A stretch of DNA of 64,000 bases, taken from NCBI GenBank assembly GCA_965260995.1, contig CBDHCD010000001.1, positions 434,001 through 498,000 of the forward strand, in the 5' to 3' direction. Source of the stretch: JBBROS01 sp965260995 (GTDB lineage Bacteria > Pseudomonadota > Alphaproteobacteria > Acetobacterales > Acetobacteraceae). Position 1 is the first letter of the stretch, and each line of letters begins with the position of its first letter. The translations under genes and the position numbers were made by a program. The notes under the pieces were generated by a model. That model had not been told where the DNA came from and ran no database searches. It saw only the letters and a program-made list of their open reading frames with translations. Shown here one piece after another: positions 43,106 through 50,156 of this stretch.

Positions 43106-44890
43106 ATGAGCATGAACGTCAGCGAGTTCGTCTGGCAGCGCCTGGGCGAGTGGGGCTTGAAGCGGGTGTACGGCTACCCCGGCGACGGCGTCGGCGGCCT
43201 CGACGTGGCGCTCGAGCGGGCGAAGGACAGGATGGAGTACATCCAGGTCCGCCACGAGGAGATGGCCGCGTTCATGGCCAGCGCCCACGCCAAGTTCACC
43301 GGCGGCGTCGGCCTCTGCTACGCCACCTCCGGCCCCGGCGCGATCCACCTGCTGAACGGCCTTTACGACGCCAAGATGGACCACGTCCCCGTCGTGGCCA
43401 TCGTCGGCCAGCAGGCGCGGGCGTCGATCGGGGCGTCCTACCAGCAGGAGGTGGATCTCGTCTCGCTGTTCAAGGACGTGGCCAGCGAGTACGTGGCGAT
43501 GGGCACCGTGCCGAGCCAGGTCCACACCATCATCGACCGCGCCGTGCGCATCGCCCAGACCACGCGTTCCGTGACCTGCGTGATCCTGCCCAACGACCTG
43601 CAACTCATGACCTACGAGGAGCCGCCCCGGACGCACGGCTCGGTCCACACCGGCGTCGGCTTCCCCGGTGAGGCCAAGGTGACGGAGCAAGGCGCGCTGG
43701 ACGCGGCGGCCGAGGTGCTGAACGCCGGCAAGAAGGTGGCGATCCTGGTCGGCGCCGGGGCGCTGGAAGCAACCGACGAGGTGATCGCCGTCGCGGAGCG
43801 GTTGGGCGCGGGCGTCGCCAAGGCGCTGCTCGGCAAGGCCGCCGTGCCGGACGACCTGCCCTACGTCACCGGCTCGCTCGGCCTGCTCGGCACCAAGCCG
43901 AGCTGGGACCTGATGATGGGCTGCGACACCCTCCTGATGGTCGGTTCCTCCTTCCCCTACGCCGAGTTCCTGCCGCCGGCCGACGGCGTGCGCGGCGTGC
44001 AGATCGACATCGACGGCCGCAACCTCAGCATGCGCTTCCCGATGGAGGTGAACCTGATCGGCGACAGCAAGGAAACGCTGCGGGCGCTGCTGCCGCTGTT
44101 GAAGCAGCAGACCGACCTGTCGTGGCGCGACAAGATCGCCGGCGAGATGAAGGAGTGGTGGAAGACGCTGGAAGCCCGCGCCATGCATTCCGCGGACCCG
44201 ATCAACCCGCAGCGCGTGTTCTGGGAGCTGTCGCCGCGCCTGCCGGACAACGCCATCATCACCGCCGACAGCGGCTCCGCCGCCAACTGGTTCGCCCGCG
44301 ACCTCAAGATGCGCCGCGGCATGAAGGCGTCGCTGTCCGGCGGCCTCGCGTCGCTGGGGGCCGGCACGCCCTACGCGATGGCGGCCAAGATGGCCTACCC
44401 GGAGCGCACGGTGATCGCCTGCATGGGCGACGGGGCCATGCAGATGAACGGCCTCAACGTCATGATCACCATCGCCAAGTACTGGAAGCAGTGGTCCAAT
44501 CCCTGCCTCGTCGTGCTGGTGCTGAACAACCGCGACCTCAACCAGGTGACGTGGGAGGAGCGGGTGCAGCTCGGCGACGGCAAGACCGAGAGCACGCAGA
44601 GCATCCCCGACTTCCCCTACCATAAGTACGCGGAGTTGGTCGGGCTGAAAGGCATCTTCGTCGATGACCCGGACAAGCTCGGCGCCGCCTGGGACGAGGC
44701 GCTGTCCGCCGACCGTCCGGTGATCCTCGAAGCCTACACCGACCCGAACGTGCCGCCGTTGCCGCCGCACATCTCGATCAAGGACGCCTACCACTTCACC
44801 ACCATGATGTTCAGCGAACCCGAGCTGGGCAGTGTGCTCAAGAACACCGCGAAGGAGGTCTTGGCGAGCGTGCTGCCGGGCAAAGGCTGA
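43106..44890 (+). CDS. thiamine-diphosphate-dependent enzyme (pyruvate oxidase/acetolactate-synthase fold)
   Basis: A 594-residue TPP enzyme. The N-terminal domain has YGYPGDGVGGLDVAL and RHEEMAAFMASAHAKFTG with the activating glutamate (Glu51). The middle domain reads VAILVGAGALEATDEVI. The TPP-magnesium motif is CMGDGAMQMNGLNVMITIAKYW, continued by LVVLVLNNRDLNQVTWEERV. It resembles PoxB/acetolactate-synthase-type proteins and the sugar-acid decarboxylases; specificity cannot be decided. ATG with GAGGAGG in front; the longer upstream frame shadows the lactonase gene. It is the first gene of a five-gene set. Confidence 0.87.
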   Translation: MSMNVSEFVWQRLGEWGLKRVYGYPGDGVGGLDVALERAKDRMEYIQVRHEEMAAFMASAHAKFTGGVGLCYATSGPGAIHLLNGLYDAKMDHVPVVAIVGQQARASIGASYQQEVDLVSLFKDVASEYVAMGTVPSQVHTIIDRAVRIAQTTRSVTCVILPNDLQLMTYEEPPRTHGSVHTGVGFPGEAKVTEQGALDAAAEVLNAGKKVAILVGAGALEATDEVIAVAERLGAGVAKALLGKAAVPDDLPYVTGSLGLLGTKPSWDLMMGCDTLLMVGSSFPYAEFLPPADGVRGVQIDIDGRNLSMRFPMEVNLIGDSKETLRALLPLLKQQTDLSWRDKIAGEMKEWWKTLEARAMHSADPINPQRVFWELSPRLPDNAIITADSGSAANWFARDLKMRRGMKASLSGGLASLGAGTPYAMAAKMAYPERTVIACMGDGAMQMNGLNVMITIAKYWKQWSNPCLVVLVLNNRDLNQVTWEERVQLGDGKTESTQSIPDFPYHKYAELVGLKGIFVDDPDKLGAAWDEALSADRPVILEAYTDPNVPPLPPHISIKDAYHFTTMMFSEPELGSVLKNTAKEVLASVLPGKG

Positions 44891-44893
44891 CCC

Positions 44894-45991
44894 GTGCGGC
44901 CAGACGCCCGGATCGACGCCGTCCGCGCCCGCGCCTACACGATCCCGACCGACAGCCCCGAGTCGGACGGGACCTTCGCCTGGACGTCCACGACGCTCGT
45001 CGTCGTCCACGCCGAGGCCGCGGGCCGCACCGGGCTGGGCTACACCTACGCCGCCGGCCCGGTCGCGGCGCTGGTCAACGGCGACCTGGCAAACGGCGTC
45101 AAGGGCGAGAACGCGATGGACCCGCCCCGCGCCTGGCGCGCGATGGCGCGGGCGGTGCGCAACATGGGGCGGGACGGGCTGGCGGCCAACGCGATCTCGG
45201 CCGTGGACACGGCCCTGTGGGACCTGAAGGCCAGGCTGCTCGGCCTGCCGCTCGCGCTGCTGCTGGGTCGCTGCCGCGACGCCGTGCCGATCTACGGCAG
45301 CGGCGGCTTCACCAGCTACGACGACGCGCGGCTGCGGAACCAGTTGCGCGGCTGGGTCGAGCAGGACGGGTGCCGCGCCGTGAAGATGAAGGTCGGCCGC
45401 CGCCCGGGTGACGACCCGCGCCGCGTCGCCGCGGCCAAGCAGGCGATCGGCGAGACGTCGCTGTTCGTCGACGCCAACGGGGCCTACGCGGTCAAGCAGG
45501 CGCTGCGCCTGGCCGACGCCTTCGCCGCCGAAGCGGGGGTCGCCTGGTTCGAGGAGCCGGTGTCGTCCGACGACCTGGACGGTCTCGTCCAGGTGCGCGC
45601 CGCGGCCCCCGCCGGCATGGAGGTCGCGGCCGGGGAGTACGCCTACGACCTCGACGCGGTGCGCCGCATGCTCGCGGCCCGCGCCGTCGACGTGCAGCAG
45701 GCCGACGTGACCCGGTGCGGCGGCTTCACCGGCTTCCTGCAGGTGGCGGCGCTTTGCGAAGCGCACCACGTCGACCTGTCGGGCCATTGCGCGCCGTCCT
45801 TGCACCTGCACGCCGCCCTCGCCGCACCGCGATTTCGCCATCTCGAATGGTTCCATGACCACGTGCGCATCGAGCATATGCTATTCGACGGCGCGCCGGT
45901 GCCGAGAAACGGCGCGATCGAGCCGGACCTCAGCCGGCCCGGCCTGGGCCTTGACTTCAAGCAAACCGATGCGGAGCAGTACGCGCGATGA
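44894..45991 (+). CDS. mandelate racemase/muconate lactonizing enzyme superfamily protein
   Basis: A 365-residue enolase-superfamily enzyme. Catalytic lysines are in VKMKVG (Lys164, Lys166); metal ligands can be assigned as Asp193 (FVDANGAY), Glu220 or Glu221 (WFEEP) and Glu248 (AAGEYAYD). Asp271 and His298 (LSGHCAPSLHLH) form the Asp-His dyad of the mandelate-racemase type, and Glu318 sits in HLEWFHD. This arrangement is that of sugar-acid dehydratases and racemases. GTG start three bases after the TPP gene, ending in ATGA shared with the next gene. Confidence 0.87.
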   Translation: MRPDARIDAVRARAYTIPTDSPESDGTFAWTSTTLVVVHAEAAGRTGLGYTYAAGPVAALVNGDLANGVKGENAMDPPRAWRAMARAVRNMGRDGLAANAISAVDTALWDLKARLLGLPLALLLGRCRDAVPIYGSGGFTSYDDARLRNQLRGWVEQDGCRAVKMKVGRRPGDDPRRVAAAKQAIGETSLFVDANGAYAVKQALRLADAFAAEAGVAWFEEPVSSDDLDGLVQVRAAAPAGMEVAAGEYAYDLDAVRRMLAARAVDVQQADVTRCGGFTGFLQVAALCEAHHVDLSGHCAPSLHLHAALAAPRFRHLEWFHDHVRIEHMLFDGAPVPRNGAIEPDLSRPGLGLDFKQTDAEQYAR

Positions 45992-47031
45992 CGACGGAGC
46001 GCCCGACGGGCGGGATCGCGGCCGGCCTCGGCCTTCTCGGCGCGGCCTTGGCGGCCGGGGCGGCCGCGGCGGCCGTGCGGGGCCGGCAGGAGGTGGCGGC
46101 CTACGAGCCGCCGAAGGAACGGCGGCCAGAACGGCGGCCAGGACCCCGGCAGCCTGGCCGCCTGAGCGTGGCACCGCTGGCCCTGCCCGCGTCCCCAGTG
46201 ATCGACCGCCGCGCGGCGGTGCGCGCGGCGCGGCGGCTGAACCGGGCGGCCGGCACCATCGCCACCTCCGTCCTGCTGGACAGCGCCGTCGAGCACTACC
46301 GCGGCTCGTTCCACAACAAGGCGATGTTCGCGCCCTTGGCGGCGTCGGCGCTGTCGCTGGCCGCCAGCGCCCACGGCACCCGCGACGGCAGCCCGTTCGC
46401 CCACCGCGCCCGCGACGCCGTCTACGCCGCGGCCGGGCTCACCGGCCTCGTCGGCACTGCGTTCCACGTCTACAACATCGGCAAGAAGCCGGGCGGCTTC
46501 TGCTGGCAGAACCTGTTCTACGCCGCCCCCCTCGGTGCCCCGGCGGCGCTGATCCTCACCGGCGTGACCGGCTTCCTCGCCGAACGGGTGCGAAACAACG
46601 AGCCCGGCACCGCGCCCAAGGTGCTGGGCCTGTCCGCCGGCCGGATCGTCGCGGCGCTGACCGGCGCGGGCCTGGTCGGCACGTCCGCCGAAGCGGGCCT
46701 ACTGCATTTCCGGGGCGCCTACCACAACCCGTTCATGCTCCTGCCCGTCACCGCCCCGCCGGTCGCCGCGGCCTTGCTCGGCGGGACGGCGGTGGGCGAG
46801 GCCGGGCGGCCGCGATGGCTGGCGCGGTGGTGGCTGCGGTTCACGGCGATGCTGGGCTTCGCGGGCGCCGGGTTCCACGCCGTCGGCGTCGCGCGCAACA
46901 TGGGCGGCTGGCGCAACTGGTCGCAGAACGTGCTGAACGGCCCGCCGATCCCGGCGCCCCCCGCCTTCACCGGCCTGGCGCTGGCGGGCCTGGCCGCCCT
47001 CGGCCTGCTGGAGGATCACCCGGATGACTGA
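45988..47031 (+). CDS. membrane protein of unknown function, 347 residues
   Basis: It begins with a hydrophobic segment at residues 8-30 (GGIAAGLGLLGAALAAGAAAAAV), then a basic Pro/Arg stretch made partly by an in-frame 12-bp duplication (ERRPERRP), and then about six hydrophobic segments such as AVYAAAGLTGLVGTAFHVYNIG and FTAMLGFAGAGFHAVGVA. Several His residues (EHYRGSFHNK, HFRGAYHNP, GFHAVG) sit in or near helices and repeat the theme LD/L(x)H(F)RG(x)(Y/F)HN, hinting at an internal duplication and possibly a heme or quinone site. It overlaps its neighbours by 4 and 8 bases. It may anchor the dehydrogenase encoded next. Confidence 0.7.
   Translation: MTTERPTGGIAAGLGLLGAALAAGAAAAAVRGRQEVAAYEPPKERRPERRPGPRQPGRLSVAPLALPASPVIDRRAAVRAARRLNRAAGTIATSVLLDSAVEHYRGSFHNKAMFAPLAASALSLAASAHGTRDGSPFAHRARDAVYAAAGLTGLVGTAFHVYNIGKKPGGFCWQNLFYAAPLGAPAALILTGVTGFLAERVRNNEPGTAPKVLGLSAGRIVAALTGAGLVGTSAEAGLLHFRGAYHNPFMLLPVTAPPVAAALLGGTAVGEAGRPRWLARWWLRFTAMLGFAGAGFHAVGVARNMGGWRNWSQNVLNGPPIPAPPAFTGLALAGLAALGLLEDHPDD
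46117..46140 (+). repeat. 12-bp in-frame tandem duplication
   Basis: GAACGGCGGCCA occurs twice in a row inside the membrane-protein gene and duplicates the residues ERRP. Confidence 0.85.
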
Positions 47032-47677
47032 GCCGCGGCCGGACCGCTACCCCGGCTACGACGTGCTGGCCAAGTGGGACACGCCGTCGTGGAACGCCGC
47101 CACGCGCGACGCGGTCGCCCGGCGCTTGTCGGTGCCGCGCGAGCCGCGCTTCTTTGACCAGCCGCGGTTCCGCGCCCTCGTCGCCGTGTGCGACCGCATC
47201 GTCCCCCAAGCCCCCGGCCGCGACCCGGTGCCCACCGCCGCCCTGGTGGACAGCAAGATGCACGAGCGCCGCCACGACGGCTACCGGCACGCCGAACTGC
47301 CGGAGCAGGGCGAAGCCTGGCGACGCGGTCTGGCCGCCCTCGACGAGGCCGCCCGTCGCGACCACGGTGCCGACTTCGCCGCCCTCACCGGGGAGCAGCA
47401 GGACGAGCTTCTGCGCCGCACCGAGCGCGGCCAGTTGCGGGCCGAGGCCCTCGGCGACATGCCGCCCCACTCCTTCTTCAAGCACCGCGTCATCCCCGAC
47501 GTCACGTCCGCCTACTACTCGCACCCGGCGGCGTGGAGCGAGATCGGCTTCGGCGGGCCGGCCAGCCCGCGCGGCTACGTCCGCACCGCGCTCAACCGCC
47601 GCGACCCGTGGGAAGCGGCCGAGGCCCGCCCGGGCCGGGAGGCGGCGGCGCTGCGGGAGAACAAGCGTGTCCGCTGA
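47024..47677 (+). CDS. gluconate 2-dehydrogenase subunit 3 family protein
   Basis: A 217-residue protein of the Gluconate_2-dh3 family, the small partner of GMC-type dehydrogenases. The typical segment is FFDQPRFRALVAVCDRIVPQ, followed by VDSKMHERRHDGYRHAELPEQGEAWRRGLAALDEAARR (shown here in part) and FFKHRVIPDVTSAYYSHPAAWSEIGFGGPASPRGY. Unlike many relatives it has no Tat or Sec signal. It overlaps the GMC gene start by 11 bases. It is expected to bind and stabilise the flavoprotein. Confidence 0.85.
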   Translation: MTEPRPDRYPGYDVLAKWDTPSWNAATRDAVARRLSVPREPRFFDQPRFRALVAVCDRIVPQAPGRDPVPTAALVDSKMHERRHDGYRHAELPEQGEAWRRGLAALDEAARRDHGADFAALTGEQQDELLRRTERGQLRAEALGDMPPHSFFKHRVIPDVTSAYYSHPAAWSEIGFGGPASPRGYVRTALNRRDPWEAAEARPGREAAALRENKRVR

Positions 47678-49307
47678 CCCCTTCGCCGCCCCTCGCGCCA
47701 CCGACGGCCGCGCCCCCGACGTGTTCAAGCCCGGCGGCTGGGTGCCGATGCGCGACTACGCCGACAGCGAACAGGTGGATTTCGTCGTGGTCGGCACCGG
47801 CGCGGGCGGCGGCCCGCTGATCTGCGGCCTGGCCGAGCAGGGCTTTTCCGTGGTCGGGTTCGACGCGGGCCCCTGGTTCCGCCCGCTGGAGGAGTTCGCC
47901 TCCGACGAGACCGAGCAGGCCAAGCTTTACTGGACCGACCAGCGCATCGTGGACGGCCGCAACCCGCTCAAGATGGGCGGCAACAGTTGCGGCAAGTCGG
48001 TCGGCGGCAGCACCGTCCACTTCGCGATGGTGTCGCTGCGCTTCCGGCCCGAATGGTTCAAGTCGCGCTCCGTCCTCGGCTACGGGGCCGACTGGCCGCT
48101 CGACTGGCGCGAGATGTGGGACTACTACGCCCGCGCCGAGCAGGCGCTGGCCATCTCCGGCCCCGTCACCTACCCGTGGGGTCCGAAGCGCCCGCGCTAT
48201 CCCTACCGCGCGCACGAGATCAACGGCGCGGCGGCGCTGCTCGCCCGGGGCGCGGAAGCGATGGGCTACGCCTGGACCGAGACCCCGCTCGCCACCGTGT
48301 CCGCGCCCCGCGGCGACTCGCCGCCGTGCGTCTACCGCGGCTTCTGCCGGGTCGGCTGCTCGACCAATGCCAAGCAGAGCCAGCTCGTCACCTTCATCCC
48401 CCGCGCGCTGCGGGCCGGGGCCGAGATCCGCGACCTGGCCATGGTCGGCCGCATCGAGACCGGCCCCGACGGCCGCGCCACCGGCGTCCATTACGTGCGC
48501 GACGGCCGCTGGCGCTTCCAGAAGGCCCGCCACGTCGTCGTCGCCGGCTACGCCATCGAGACGCCCCGGCTGCTGCTCGCCTCCGCCAACGACCGCTACC
48601 CGGACGGCCTGGCCAACGGCAGCGGCCTCGTCGGCAAGAACCTGATGACGCAATCGAACCAGGCGGCCTGGGGCTACATGGACGACGAGGTGCGCTCCAG
48701 CAAAGCGCCGCCTTCCACCACCGTTTGCGAGCACTGGAACTACCATGACCGCAAGGACCCGGTCGGCGGCTACTGCTGGATGGCGCAAGGCCCGCTGCCG
48801 CAGGAATGGGCGGGCGTGCTGACGGCCAAGGGCCTGTGGGGCGAGGCGCTGGCCAGCGAGATGACCCGCTACAACCACCAGGTCGGCCTCAAGATGGTCG
48901 GCGAGATGCTGCCGAACGAGGCCAACCGCGTGACGCTGGCCGACGAGACCGACCAGTACGGCCTGCGCATCCCGCGCGTCACCTACAGCTGGGGCGACAA
49001 CGACCGGGCGCTGATCCAGCACGCCCTGGGCGAGATGCAGACCAGCCTCGAGATGGTCGGCGCGCGCGAGATCTGGTGCCAAGAGGACGACACCAACCAC
49101 TTGGCCGGCACCGCCCGCATGGGCTTCGACGCCGCCACCAGCGTGGTCAACGCCGACGGCCGCAGCTGGGACATTCCCAACCTGTGGGTCTGCGACGGCT
49201 CGGTGTTCCCGACCACGGGCGGCGTCAACCCGTCGCTCACCATCACCGCCATCGGCATGCGCACCGCCGACCGCATCGGCGCGCTGGCCCGGCGCGGCGA
49301 GCTGTGA
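47667..49307 (+). CDS. GMC-family flavin oxidoreductase
   Basis: A 546-residue FAD dehydrogenase of the glucose-methanol-choline type. The dinucleotide-binding motif FVVVGTGAGGGPLICGLAEQG starts at about residue 39. Other family parts are GNSCGKSVGGSTVHFAM, YRGFCRVGCSTNAKQSQL, HVVVAGYAIETPRLLLAS, NHLAGTARMG and the C-terminal DGSVFPTTGGVNPSLTITAIGMRTAD. It lacks an export signal. The GTG at 47667 is used; the frame is open upstream but only shadows the preceding gene. With the small subunit and the membrane protein it may feed electrons to quinone. The substrate is likely a sugar or alcohol. Confidence 0.88.
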   Translation: MSADPFAAPRATDGRAPDVFKPGGWVPMRDYADSEQVDFVVVGTGAGGGPLICGLAEQGFSVVGFDAGPWFRPLEEFASDETEQAKLYWTDQRIVDGRNPLKMGGNSCGKSVGGSTVHFAMVSLRFRPEWFKSRSVLGYGADWPLDWREMWDYYARAEQALAISGPVTYPWGPKRPRYPYRAHEINGAAALLARGAEAMGYAWTETPLATVSAPRGDSPPCVYRGFCRVGCSTNAKQSQLVTFIPRALRAGAEIRDLAMVGRIETGPDGRATGVHYVRDGRWRFQKARHVVVAGYAIETPRLLLASANDRYPDGLANGSGLVGKNLMTQSNQAAWGYMDDEVRSSKAPPSTTVCEHWNYHDRKDPVGGYCWMAQGPLPQEWAGVLTAKGLWGEALASEMTRYNHQVGLKMVGEMLPNEANRVTLADETDQYGLRIPRVTYSWGDNDRALIQHALGEMQTSLEMVGAREIWCQEDDTNHLAGTARMGFDAATSVVNADGRSWDIPNLWVCDGSVFPTTGGVNPSLTITAIGMRTADRIGALARRGEL

Positions 49308-49496
49308 CGGACCCGTCGGCCTTGACGTGATCCGAACGTGAACAACTTGCGCTATCAGGCTGATTCAGAGATGCTGCATCGGCCGGTCCGAAGAGTTTCC
49401 GGGGGTCCGATGAGAGTGGATTGGCTTGGAGTGCGTCCCGCCCGCTCGTCCGCCGCCGCCGGGGCGCCCGGGCCGCGTTCGGCGCGCCGCTGACGC

Positions 49497-50156
49497 ATGC
49501 GGCAACTGTTCGCGCCGGGCGCCGACGCCATCTTCCGCTTGTTCCTGTGGTCCGGCGCCGTGCTGGCGGTGGCCGCCGCCGTGCTCCTGATCGGTTATTC
49601 CCATTCCGACTACGCCGGCCGCGTCGGCATCGCCCCGGCGCAGCCGGTGCCGTTCAGCCACAAGCACCACGTCGGCGAGTTGGGCATTGACTGCCGCAAC
49701 TGCCACGCCCAGGCCGAGACCTACGCGACGGCCGGGATGCCGCCGACCCACACCTGCATGACCTGCCATTCGCAGATCTGGACCGGCTCCGCCATGCTGG
49801 CGCCGGTGCGCCAAAGCCTCGCCGACAACGAGCCGCTCGCCTGGACGCGGGTCAACCGCTTGCCCGACTACGTCTACTTCAACCATTCGGCGCACACGAC
49901 GGCCGGGGTCGGCTGTTCCAGTTGCCACGGCGCGGTGGACACGATGAACCTGACCTACGCGGCCAAGTCGTTCACCATGCAGTTCTGCATCGAGTGCCAC
50001 CGCAACCCGCAAGCCTCGCTGCGGCCGCAGAGCGAGGTCTGGAACACCGAATGGACGCCGCCGCCGAACCAGGACGAGATCGGCGCGCGGCTGGCCAAGC
50101 TGCACCAGGTGCCGGACGCCTCGCACCTGACCGATTGCTCGACATGCCACCGCTGA
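49497..50156 (+). CDS. actA: pentaheme cytochrome c, alternative complex III subunit A
   Basis: A 219-residue protein with one N-terminal membrane helix (LFLWSGAVLAVAAAVLLIGYSHS) and five CxxCH heme sites: CRNCH, CMTCH, CSSCH, CIECH and CSTCH, the last at the very C-terminus. The motif PVPFSHKHHVGELGIDCRNCH and the phrase AKSFTMQFCIECHRNPQASLRP are diagnostic of ActA, the pentaheme subunit of the quinol:cytochrome c oxidoreductase alternative complex III. It overlaps actB. The 189 bases upstream hold a small palindrome (ATCAGGCTGAT at 49354-49364) but no clear promoter. Confidence 0.93.
   Translation: MRQLFAPGADAIFRLFLWSGAVLAVAAAVLLIGYSHSDYAGRVGIAPAQPVPFSHKHHVGELGIDCRNCHAQAETYATAGMPPTHTCMTCHSQIWTGSAMLAPVRQSLADNEPLAWTRVNRLPDYVYFNHSAHTTAGVGCSSCHGAVDTMNLTYAAKSFTMQFCIECHRNPQASLRPQSEVWNTEWTPPPNQDEIGARLAKLHQVPDASHLTDCSTCHR

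Noticed and set aside
43046..45877. A 943-residue open frame on the minus strand over the TPP and MR-type genes
   Set aside because: Antisense artefact of codon bias in two well-identified genes.
49308..49496. Promoter for the act-cox operon
   Set aside because: TTGACG at 49322 and TTGCGC at 49347 have no matching -10 box; the palindrome at 49354-49364 is too short to assign.
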